Source of the DNA: Thalassospira sp. HJ
Lineage (GTDB): Bacteria > Pseudomonadota > Alphaproteobacteria > Rhodospirillales > Thalassospiraceae
Length of the DNA stretch: 64,000 nt
Assembly (NCBI RefSeq): GCF_000948415.1
Contig: NZ_JYII01000012.1
Coordinates: 434,001-498,000, forward strand
Reading direction: 5' to 3'
Made by a program: the position numbers and the translations under genes. Positions 36,696 to 44,454 of this stretch are shown in pieces (within the stretch, counting starts at the first letter, position 1; the number at the start of each line of letters is the position of its first letter). Under the pieces are notes generated by a model. It saw nothing but the letters and a program-made list of their open reading frames with translations, was not told the origin of the DNA and ran no database searches.

Positions 36696-36839
36696 TTACG
36701 TCTGAAGTCCGGCATAGCGCGCAGTGTTACGCACACGGGGCTTCGTTTCGCGACGTGCCCCTTCGGCGTCATTGTCACGCAGCGCCTTGATGATCTTGCG
36801 GTGTTCACCAACGGACGCGCGCATGCGTTCGCGAAAAAA
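36696..36839 (-). pseudogene. 3' stump of a GntR/FCD-family regulator gene
   Basis: Read on the minus strand from 36839 to TAA at 36696-36698, this encodes RERMRASVGEHRKIIKALRD followed by NDAEGARRETKPRVRNTARY and AGLQT. The H-x-x-I-x-x-A-L-x-x-x-D-A-E-x-A-R pattern is the C-terminal helix pair of FCD ligand-binding domains in FadR-type GntR regulators. The frame breaks into the A/G-rich repeat at 36834, so the rest of the gene is missing. It marks the edge of an insertion or deletion. Confidence 0.7.
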
Positions 36840-36900
36840 GGGGACAGATTTATTTTTGAAGAATGTCGCCTTTGCAAAAAAGGGAACTGTCCCTTTTCTA
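36834..36900. repeat. A/G-rich hairpin repeat
   Basis: The stretch starts AAAAAAGGGGACAGATTTAT and ends with AAAAGGGA/TCCCTTTT (36878-36885 with 36890-36897), a perfect hairpin with four-base loop that would also terminate transcription. Sequences of the AAAAGGGGACAGATTTATT type often accompany REP-associated transposase elements in other genomes; no transposase is present here. A similar hairpin lies at 56711. Confidence 0.55.
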
Positions 36901-36949
36901 GGGAAGGATCACAAGTTGCGCACGAAGTTTCCCGTTACGCAGCCGTAAC

Positions 36950-37348
36950 CTAAACCCAATTCTCCAAACGCAACCCATCCACTCGCTCAAACTCGCGGAT
37001 GTTGTTGGTGACAAGGATCAGTCCGTGACTGCGTGCATGTCCGGCGATCATCATGTCATAGGGGCCGATGACGGTGCCTTTGGCTTCAAGATTGCTCCGG
37101 ATTTCGCCGTAATGACCTGCGGCATTGGTATCGAAATCAAGCACGGTCAGGCGGGCGGCGAATTCCTCGATGGTGCGCAGATTGCTCTCCGGCTTGGCGG
37201 ATTTCATCGCGCCATAGATCAGTTCGGCCATGGTGACCGAAGAGATTGCCAAAGCACCGCTATGGGTGGTGAATTTCTCCCGGCAGGACGGCGGGCGGTT
37301 CTTGATCACATAGATGCAGATATTGGTGTCCAGCATAAAGCGCAGCAT
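36950..37348 (-). CDS. vapC: VapC-family PIN-domain toxin
   Basis: A 132-residue PIN-domain ribonuclease with the acidic metal-binding residues D7 (MLDTNI), E42 (MAELIYG) and D98 (GPYDMMIAGHA), and the TNN motif at 114-116. VapC toxins cleave initiator tRNA, other tRNAs or rRNA when freed from VapB. Its ATG overlaps the vapB stop by one base. Length is typical. Confidence 0.93.
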   Translation of the reverse strand: MLRFMLDTNICIYVIKNRPPSCREKFTTHSGALAISSVTMAELIYGAMKSAKPESNLRTIEEFAARLTVLDFDTNAAGHYGEIRSNLEAKGTVIGPYDMMIAGHARSHGLILVTNNIREFERVDGLRLENWV

Positions 37349-37578
37349 TACAGCGCTTCCCGTTCCTGCATGGCGGGCTGGTTGCGATCTTCCATAAAGT
37401 CATCACTGACTGCATGTCCGTCAAAAAATGTGTCCCACAAATGATCGCTCGGCACAATCACGCGCGTCACCCCGACCGAAATCACCTCAACCGTTTTTGT
37501 ACCTTCAGGAAAGGCAACATCCTTGGGCAAGCGAACGGCCTGTGTCTTGTTGTTTAGAAATACGGACGCCTGAGTCAT
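37348..37578 (-). CDS. vapB: VapB-family antitoxin
   Basis: A 76-residue protein with an N-terminal AbrB/MazE-type swapped-hairpin DNA-binding domain (ASVFLNNKTQAVRLPKDVAFP) and an acidic C-terminal tail (SDDFMEDRNQPAMQ) that would wrap VapC. GGAGG is five bases before ATG 37578; the in-frame ATG at 37590 overlaps it and is rejected. It probably represses the vapBC operon. Confidence 0.92.
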   Translation of the reverse strand: MTQASVFLNNKTQAVRLPKDVAFPEGTKTVEVISVGVTRVIVPSDHLWDTFFDGHAVSDDFMEDRNQPAMQEREAL

Positions 37579-37666
37579 GAATGCCTCCATAAGCGGGTGA
37601 GTTGTCAGGCATTGTGCGGTTTAATTTGGTATATGTCAAATGTATATACACGAAAGATTCGAGGCG

Positions 37667-38104
37667 TTAGTCTTCCTCAGAGTACTTTTCGGATACGTAG
37701 TCCCGAATGTCGCTGCCGATGCTTTGTGCGATGTCCCTGAACTGTTTAGGAGCGCTTTTTTGCCGCTCTCTGGTCATTTCGCGATCCAAACTTCTCTTCG
37801 TGCCAGGTATACATTCAAGATGATCCAGCAAAATGTCTTTGTATCGAACTAGCTTAGCGGAGTTTCGTTGAAGACTTTTCTTAACCGTCGCGTAGTGGCG
37901 TTCCCGTTCTCGGGCATCAAGCCCCTCTGGGCCACAATCAGTCTCAATGCCTAGAATGATGTCCGAGAACTCTCTAATTGAAAGCCCGTGTTCGCTAAGT
38001 AAGCGCTGTATTTGATCTGACACTAAGATTTGACGACCCATTTCCCGAAGCTGTCCCCAAATGTCCCCGACCACCCTCGTATATGTTGATTGGTCGATGA
38101 CCAT
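37667..38104 (-). CDS. Hypothetical protein
   Basis: A 145-residue, charged, mainly helical soluble protein with no recognised domain. Its start is uncertain: ATG 38104 is preferred, while TTG at 38116 would add four residues; neither has a convincing SD. Codons are AT-richer than the chromosome average. It lies between vapBC and a tiny basic protein gene on the other strand, in the accessory patch. The Glu/Arg-rich segment GLDARERERHYATVKKSLQR may form a coiled helix. Confidence 0.5.
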   Translation of the reverse strand: MVIDQSTYTRVVGDIWGQLREMGRQILVSDQIQRLLSEHGLSIREFSDIILGIETDCGPEGLDARERERHYATVKKSLQRNSAKLVRYKDILLDHLECIPGTKRSLDREMTRERQKSAPKQFRDIAQSIGSDIRDYVSEKYSEED

Positions 38105-38136
38105 GCCCAACTTCAACCAACTTAGGAACCTAGAAA

Positions 38137-38235
38137 ATGGCTAAATCCGCTGGGAATAAACCTGTAAATGGTCCGTCAACAACCGGGAATAAATCCGGTG
38201 GCGGTCGTGGAAATAATCCACCTAAAGGCAAGTAA
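38137..38235 (+). CDS. 32-residue basic Gly/Asn/Pro-rich protein
   Basis: ATG 38137 opens a 32-codon frame ending at TAA 38233-38235, with AGGA about nine bases upstream. The product contains two related segments, SAGNKPVNGPSTTGN and KSGGGRGNNPPKGK; it is strongly basic and disordered-looking. I recall similar tiny proteins with GNxPSxTGNxSGGGRxNNPPxK patterns in other bacteria, of unknown function. The low-complexity composition is not what a random frame of this region would give. Confidence 0.5.
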   Translation: MAKSAGNKPVNGPSTTGNKSGGGRGNNPPKGK

Positions 38236-38254
38236 ATAAGCTAGAGGATGACGG

Positions 38255-38668
38255 TTAAAACCAGCTGTCATCCTCCCTGCATTGTTTAAAGCTATCCTTG
38301 ACAGCGGTTTGGAACGATGCCTCCGAAATGTCAGGGGCGGTATTTAACGCGTTAGAAAACGTGCAAATACACAGTTCCATTACCTCTTGCTCAACTTTGG
38401 CGCGTTGAGAAACCGGTAAGTCAGAGCGCAGGGTTTCCGTCTCAACACATGCCGAAATAAGGGCGAACTCTTCTTCCATTGGTAAGCGATTTTGCAGAAT
38501 CGCGTTCTCTGCCCATATTCCACCGGCAGCGGACAATGAAGTTACAATCGCCAATGTGAGAAATGGCTTGGGAACGCGCATGCGCCCTATTTTTCCAGCA
38601 CATGCAACACAACGAACTTCAATGTAAGTATGTGCTTTACTATTTTTACAAACGCACTCATTCGCCAT
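38255..38668 (-). CDS. Hypothetical membrane protein with N-terminal Cys motif
   Basis: A 137-residue protein begun at ATG 38668 with GGAAA upstream. Cysteines at CVCKNSK and CVAC near residues 5-24 suggest a small zinc knuckle in the cytoplasm. A single hydrophobic helix follows (FLTLAIVTSLSAAGGIWA), then a helical domain with C-x-C near residue 100 and another Cys near the end. No family was recognised. It lies beside the YdiJ-like gene but codons are AT-richer. Confidence 0.5.
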   Translation of the reverse strand: MANECVCKNSKAHTYIEVRCVACAGKIGRMRVPKPFLTLAIVTSLSAAGGIWAENAILQNRLPMEEEFALISACVETETLRSDLPVSQRAKVEQEVMELCICTFSNALNTAPDISEASFQTAVKDSFKQCREDDSWF

Positions 38669-38779
38669 CTATATGATTTCCAAGCCAGTACGTGTGGAGT
38701 TGGGCTTCATAATAATGTCAAACTGCGAAAGGGCTACTGCCCATAAGAGCAGGGCGTTACGTGTATCTTTTTGCTTAAC

Positions 38780-41700
38780 TCACTTTATACGAAGCGCCCC
38801 AAACAAATACTCCACCGGATGCTGCGGCTTGACGCCTTCATAGCGATCCACCTGACAGCGGCAGGAATAGCCGGTCACCAGCATGTTTGCTGCACCCGTC
38901 GCATCAACCTTCTTTTTCCAGCTCAGATCATAAAGCTCGCGCGACGTTTCCTGGTGGCGGGTTTCGTGGCCATAGACGCCGGCCATGCCGCAGCAGCCGG
39001 TTTTCTCCGTCTTGATCTTGAGCCCGAACGCGTCAAATATTTTCTGCCATTTCACACCGACATCGGGAAGCGACGTCTTTTCCGTGCAATGGGGGAACAG
39101 GCTTGCGGGCGTATTCATGTTAACGCCGTTATCAATTTTCGGCGGGGTGAGGCGGCCGTGCTCGATCTCGGCCGCCAGCCATTCATGGAACAGATGCACG
39201 CGGTAGTCCGGGCGGTTTGAAAGGCGCTGGGCGTATTCCTGCCGGTAGGTCAGGGTCACGCTGGCCTCGATCCCGATCATCGGCACGCCCGATTGCGCGA
39301 TTTTGCCCAGCACGATGTCATTTTGCATCGCCTGATAGTCAAAGCGTTTCAGGAACCCCTTCACATGCATCGCCTTGCCATTGGGGCGGTAGGGCGGCAC
39401 GAAAACGCGGTAGCCCAGGCGTTGCAACAGGTCGACATGGGCCAGCATCACGTTGGTATCGTAATGCGTGGTAAAGCAATCCTGCACAAGGATCACCGAC
39501 TTGGCCTTTTCATCCGCCGAAAGCCCATCCAGTTCCGCCTGTTTGAACTTCCCAATGCCACGTTGACGCAGACCGGACTTAAGGCTTTGGCCGTGCAGTT
39601 TCGGCAAATCGGTAAGCCCGATGAAGCGTTTGAAAATCCAGGGCATCGGCGGGATCGATTGCAGCGCGTTAAACAGGCCCGGCGCCTTTGCCAAAAGGGG
39701 TGCCATGCTCTCAAGCGAGGCAATCACATGGTCCTTTACGGGTCTTTTGTAACGCGTGTGATAGGTCTCAAGGAACCGGGATTTCATTTCCGGGATATCG
39801 ACCTTGACCGGGCATTGCCCTGCACACGCCTTGCACGACAGGCAACCGGCCATCGCCTCATAGACGTCATGGGAAAAATCCCGGCCATTGATGACGGCCA
39901 AATCCTTGTTCATCGGATCGGTGCCCACGGATAACTGGCGGATCCATTCGCGGATCATTCCGGCCCGGCCCTTGGGCGAATGGACGCGTGATCGCGTGAC
40001 CTTATAGGACGGGCACATGGCATCCATCAGATCCCAGTTAAAGCACGCTCCGTTGCCGTTGCACCGCGTCGCGTTGAGGTATTCATCCCGCAGCGCATCC
40101 TCGATCTGGCGGTCAAACTGGCCGCGCATCGGCGCCTCGTCAATCGCCGTGATCGGCGTGTTTTTGGAATAGGGCGATGCGATCTTGCCGGGGTTAAGCT
40201 GCCCTTCGGGATCGAACGCTTCCTTGATGCGGCGCAGAACGTCATAAAGCTCCGGCCCGAAATAAACGGGGGAGTATTCGCCGCGGAACCCCTTGCCATG
40301 CTCGCCCCAGATCAGGCCGTTATAGCGTTTGGTGAGGTCTGCCACCGCGTCCGAAACGCGGCGGATGCGGGCCTCGTCCTCTTCATCCATCATGTCAAGC
40401 AGCGGGCGGACATGCAGGCAGCCGACATCGACATGGCCAAACATGCCGTAATCAAGCCCCTCGGCATCGAGTAACGCGCGAAACTCGGCAATGAAATCGG
40501 CAAGGTTTTCCGGCGGCACGGCCGTATCTTCGACAAACGGGGTGGCGCGGCGTTTGCCTTCAAGGTTGCCAAGCAAGCCCACGGATTTGGCCCGGATCGA
40601 CCAGATGGCAGCAATTTGCGCAGGGTCGGTCGCCTGCACAAAGCCGATGGGTACAAAGTCTTCAGTCGGGTTGGCATCGAGGTAGGATTTGAGTTCGGCT
40701 TGTTTGGCGCTAACCTCGGCCTCCGTCTCGCCAACGAACTCGACGACGTTAAAGCCGCGTGTCGGCGTGTTGCTGTTTTCCGTGCCGAGAAGCTTTCCCA
40801 GCATGTGCCAGCTTTCATCCTGCTCGGCCAGTTTCATGACCTTGTCATCAATGCTTTCAATCGCGACGGGGTCAAACTGCACCAGCGTTTTGACGTGACG
40901 AAGGGCACTGTCAAAGCTGTCATAGCGGACCACGGTGACGGCCTTGTGCTTTGGCAGCGGAATGACGTGGAAGGTGATTTCCTTGACCATGCCAAGGCTG
41001 CCCTCGGCCCCGGCAATCAAAAACGACAGGTTCATGTCCCCGCAATCTGACACCGCTTCCTTGAGGTTATAGCCGGTAAGCCCCCGGTTCATTTCCGGGA
41101 AGGTTGATTTGATCTGATCCCGCCTTGGTGCGATTTCGTCATGGACCTTTTTATAAAGCTGACCGACACGGTCGGCGCGTTCCATGGTGTCCTTGGCTTC
41201 AACTGCGCTCATCGCACGGGTATTGAAATCCGTGCCATCGATCAGCACCGTGGTCATGTCATGGATGTAATGGCTGGTCTTGCCATAAATCCGCGATCCC
41301 TTGCCGGAGCTATCCGATCCAATCATGCCACCCACGGTGGCGCGGCTTGCTGTCGACACTGCCGGCGGGAAGAAATAGCCATGTGGCTTTAGCCAGGCAT
41401 TAAGCTGATCAAGCACCACACCCGGCTCGACATGCACCAGGCCCTTTTCGGCATCAAAGCCCAGAATGCGATTGAGGTGCTTGGAGGTATCAAGAATGAT
41501 GGTGTTATTAAGCGACTGACCATTGGTGCCGGTGCCGCCACCCCGCGGGGTGATTTTGACCTCGGAAAACTTCTCCCGCCCTGCCATTTCCATCACGACA
41601 TTGATGTCATCACGGGTTTTGGGCTGCAGGACGGCGGTTGGCATCACCTGATACACGCTGTTATCGGTCGCATGGATCAGGCGGGTCGGGAAATCGGCAT

Positions 41701-41860
41701 GGATTTCGCCCTCAAACTTGCCCTCGGCCTCCAGCGTTTTGAGGAACCCCAGCGTCAAACTGTCCAGCGACCGGTCCGGGGTCAGGGCCGGCAATTTCGA
41801 AATCACGCTTTTATTCGAAGCATTCGTAACCGGGGTGGCAGCCGGGGCAGAAACGGACAT
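38780..41860 (-). CDS. ydiJ: YdiJ-like FAD/Fe-S 2-hydroxyacid dehydrogenase
   Basis: The 1026-residue protein fuses a GlcD-like FAD domain (ITPRGGGTGTNGQSLNN, GGMIGSDSSGKGS), a C-terminal FAD cap, and a GlcF-like iron-sulfur part with NATRCNGNGACFNWD, GCLSCKACAGQCPVKVDIPE and two CCG-type domains (TGCCGMAGVYGHE). E. coli YdiJ, 1018 residues with the same plan, oxidises D-2-hydroxyglutarate; D-lactate is an alternative. Electrons would pass to the quinone pool or a carrier. GAGAGAG precedes the ATG at 41860. It stands alone. Confidence 0.9.
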   Translation of the reverse strand: MSVSAPAATPVTNASNKSVISKLPALTPDRSLDSLTLGFLKTLEAEGKFEGEIHADFPTRLIHATDNSVYQVMPTAVLQPKTRDDINVVMEMAGREKFSEVKITPRGGGTGTNGQSLNNTIILDTSKHLNRILGFDAEKGLVHVEPGVVLDQLNAWLKPHGYFFPPAVSTASRATVGGMIGSDSSGKGSRIYGKTSHYIHDMTTVLIDGTDFNTRAMSAVEAKDTMERADRVGQLYKKVHDEIAPRRDQIKSTFPEMNRGLTGYNLKEAVSDCGDMNLSFLIAGAEGSLGMVKEITFHVIPLPKHKAVTVVRYDSFDSALRHVKTLVQFDPVAIESIDDKVMKLAEQDESWHMLGKLLGTENSNTPTRGFNVVEFVGETEAEVSAKQAELKSYLDANPTEDFVPIGFVQATDPAQIAAIWSIRAKSVGLLGNLEGKRRATPFVEDTAVPPENLADFIAEFRALLDAEGLDYGMFGHVDVGCLHVRPLLDMMDEEDEARIRRVSDAVADLTKRYNGLIWGEHGKGFRGEYSPVYFGPELYDVLRRIKEAFDPEGQLNPGKIASPYSKNTPITAIDEAPMRGQFDRQIEDALRDEYLNATRCNGNGACFNWDLMDAMCPSYKVTRSRVHSPKGRAGMIREWIRQLSVGTDPMNKDLAVINGRDFSHDVYEAMAGCLSCKACAGQCPVKVDIPEMKSRFLETYHTRYKRPVKDHVIASLESMAPLLAKAPGLFNALQSIPPMPWIFKRFIGLTDLPKLHGQSLKSGLRQRGIGKFKQAELDGLSADEKAKSVILVQDCFTTHYDTNVMLAHVDLLQRLGYRVFVPPYRPNGKAMHVKGFLKRFDYQAMQNDIVLGKIAQSGVPMIGIEASVTLTYRQEYAQRLSNRPDYRVHLFHEWLAAEIEHGRLTPPKIDNGVNMNTPASLFPHCTEKTSLPDVGVKWQKIFDAFGLKIKTEKTGCCGMAGVYGHETRHQETSRELYDLSWKKKVDATGAANMLVTGYSCRCQVDRYEGVKPQHPVEYLFGALRIK

Positions 41861-42653
41861 CAGGCTCTCTCAATATTCGTATGATAATATCATATGCCTT
41901 ATGGGCGGGATCTCCGGTGCGGGCCGGACCCCGAAATGGCATGCCGCCCATTTGACCTGATCGCGATTGAATAGACAAATCGAAAATTCCGAAAGATTAT
42001 TCAAAATAAGTGAATAATCGAGGTGTCCGGCAGGATGCTGAAAGCCACCCGTCAAAAAGTCGCCGGAAGCGGCGTTTTCAATCCTCATGCAAATTGTTTT
42101 GCCCGAAATTCCAGCTGCAATATGTGCGCCGGGTATGGACAGCGTTTTGCCTCAATATCGAGATCAATCTCGATCCGCCATTAGGTCCTGAATACCGGTC
42201 TTCCATAGCCAGTATTTACCTGCAAACGACGCCCAATGGTTGCATCAGGCACTGTATTCGGTTGGTGGGTGAGGGAGCAGCAGTCGCCTGACGGCAAAAG
42301 GGCAGTGCAATCAGGTGCGCGGGCCGAGATACTTGCCTTGAAAACGGCGCATACGTACGAGTGCGATAGCGACTGCAGTACCCGGAATTATTCCACATTC
42401 GTGAACGTCGGTCAGGCATTCTTCTTTGGGTTTACTTCCTTGGTTTAGGTGTAGACCTGAAAGGTATAGTCATCAAAAACCTATGGTTATTTGAGGTTGA
42501 ATATTTATCAGCTGATTGTGGCTTATCTGTGATAGCCATCACTTTCGGTTTCTGAGTTTTGTCTTAGCGAATAAAAATGACGATCAGTCATTTATGTCAG
42601 AAAAATCTGATGTAACCATCCAGTTTCTCTATCGGGTGCGGTCGCTAAGTACG
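41861..42653. other. Long gene-free stretch before the two-partner secretion genes
   Basis: About 790 bp without a gene that I can support. ATGATAATATCAT (41881-41893) just before ydiJ is a small inverted repeat (ATGAT/ATCAT) that may be an operator. The part from 42050 to 42450 has mixed composition and only short unconvincing frames. The promoter of the secretion operon must lie here, but I could not pick hexamers. Confidence 0.4.
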
Positions 42654-44432
42654 ATGAATTCGAAGGTCGCCATACATGGTCGTCAGAGCCAGCAACCAAA
42701 ACCCACTCGTGACCGGGTTGAGTTGTCTGTACGTCGACTATCCGGTCGTTGTTTCATATGGGTAGGGGCTCTGCTCTTTGCTTCTATGTCTCTTGTTACG
42801 GCATACGCTCAAACCGTTCCGGATGCCGTAAACAAATCCATTGATCAAGAACAGTTGCGCCAACAACAGCGAGACTGGGACTTCGGGCGACAGCCACAAC
42901 GCAGGCCCGATATCCGACTTCAACCGGAAACGTCTGCCCCCACCGTTCCGGACGACACAGATCAGCCTTGCTTTGCAATTAAGTCTACAGAGATTGAAGG
43001 TCTGGACGGTTTCGATGTTGTGCCCGACAACTTCGACCGACTGAATGGCAAATGCGTCAATCTTAATGATCTCAACGCCTATTTGAATGAGATGAACGCG
43101 TTCTACTCTGATCGCGGCTACATCACGACACGCGTATATTTACCGGAACAGGATCTTTCAAACGGCCTTCTCAAGGTCCTGATTATTCCCGGACGTATTG
43201 AGGGCTTTGATTACGAGTCAGGCGACGGTGCGGATTCACGGATTATGGGGGCATTTCCCTCAAGCGAGGGGGATGTCGTCAACTTGCGCGAGATCGAGCA
43301 AGCGTTGGAAAACTTCAACTCTCCGCGCTCCCAATCAGGAAAGTTCAAGCTCTATCCCGGAGAACGGCAGGGGAACTCGATCATTCGTCTTTCTGCGGTG
43401 AATGAGAGACCTTATGGCGGGACGCTGACCTTCAACAACTTTGGTTATAAAAACACCGGGCGTCGAAAAACCGGTGGAAATCTGTATTACGACAACCTGC
43501 TAAATCTTAACGATACAGTCCAGCTGAACGCTTCTTCCACGGTGAAGGGTTTAACGTCGAGCGATACATACTCCAGAACGGCAAGCGGAAGCTACTTTGT
43601 GCCGTTCGGAAACTGGAGTGTCAGCGTTGGTGCAGGATATAGCCAATATGGATTTATTCTACCGGCAATCAATGAGGACTTATCTGTCTACGGTCGCAGT
43701 CACTGGGTGTCTGCCGACCTGCAACGCCTTATCTGGCGTGGGGAATCTTCCAAGTTCTATGCCGTTGCCGGTATCGAAACATCCCGATCAAGAAACTTCC
43801 TCGATGAATTCGAAGTCATCGTTCAAAGGCGATTTAAAACCAAATCCAAGTTTGGCGTGAATGGGCGTTTCAATTTTGAAAACGGCTACCACGATTGGTC
43901 CATTAACGCCATTCGTGGGCTAAACGTGCTGGGGGCGGAGCCGCCTTTGGATGCCGACATTGACCCAGAGCCATTGCTCTTCACCGCAAGCTCTGCACTG
44001 CAAGCCAGCTTCGCCGATGGGCTGTTGCGGTTAAGCCACCAAGTCAACGGTCAATATTCGGAAGATAATCTTGGGAGCTCCGACAAGTTCGCCATTGGCG
44101 GCGGATATTTCAGTATCCGTGGCTTTCGCGAAGACAGTCTTTCCGGACGGTCGGGCATTTCGACGCGCAATGACCTCAGCTACCGGGCATTTCAGGATCA
44201 AGATGCCAGCCTGGACATCGTGCTTGGACTTGACGCCGGTTACGTCGAACTCAGCAAGGATGACCGAGAGACCTATGACGCCCCGTTTCTGGCAGGTGCA
44301 TCTGCCGGCGTGCGCGTCAACTTCCTTGGAATTTTCAATCTGGATCTGGTTGTCGCCCGGGCGCTTAAGTGTCCCGAAGCCTTCACGGATTCAGGAATAA
44401 TCAGATACGCGCAAGCGTCTTTTTCGTTTTAA
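42654..44432 (+). CDS. cdiB: Two-partner secretion transporter, FhaC/ShlB family (CdiB)
   Basis: An outer-membrane protein of about 592 residues with signal sequence (FIWVGALLFASMSLVTAYA), a Gln/Arg-rich linker, POTRA domains (CFAIKSTEIEGLDGF ... RGYITTRVYLPEQDLSNGLLKVLIIPGRIEGF) and a C-terminal 16-strand barrel including the loop-6 motif FSIRGFREDSLSG and a terminal aromatic strand ending ASFSF. It exports the downstream CdiA-like protein. The start is uncertain: ATG 42654 is preferred; ATG 42594 would add 20 residues. No strong SD is seen for either. Confidence 0.93.
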   Translation: MNSKVAIHGRQSQQPKPTRDRVELSVRRLSGRCFIWVGALLFASMSLVTAYAQTVPDAVNKSIDQEQLRQQQRDWDFGRQPQRRPDIRLQPETSAPTVPDDTDQPCFAIKSTEIEGLDGFDVVPDNFDRLNGKCVNLNDLNAYLNEMNAFYSDRGYITTRVYLPEQDLSNGLLKVLIIPGRIEGFDYESGDGADSRIMGAFPSSEGDVVNLREIEQALENFNSPRSQSGKFKLYPGERQGNSIIRLSAVNERPYGGTLTFNNFGYKNTGRRKTGGNLYYDNLLNLNDTVQLNASSTVKGLTSSDTYSRTASGSYFVPFGNWSVSVGAGYSQYGFILPAINEDLSVYGRSHWVSADLQRLIWRGESSKFYAVAGIETSRSRNFLDEFEVIVQRRFKTKSKFGVNGRFNFENGYHDWSINAIRGLNVLGAEPPLDADIDPEPLLFTASSALQASFADGLLRLSHQVNGQYSEDNLGSSDKFAIGGGYFSIRGFREDSLSGRSGISTRNDLSYRAFQDQDASLDIVLGLDAGYVELSKDDRETYDAPFLAGASAGVRVNFLGIFNLDLVVARALKCPEAFTDSGIIRYAQASFSF

Positions 44433-44454
44433 CGGGGCCGTTGGGACATAGATC

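Noticed and set aside
42010..42448. Short overlapping frames before the two-partner secretion genes
   Set aside because: No start sites, no family resemblance and inconsistent composition.
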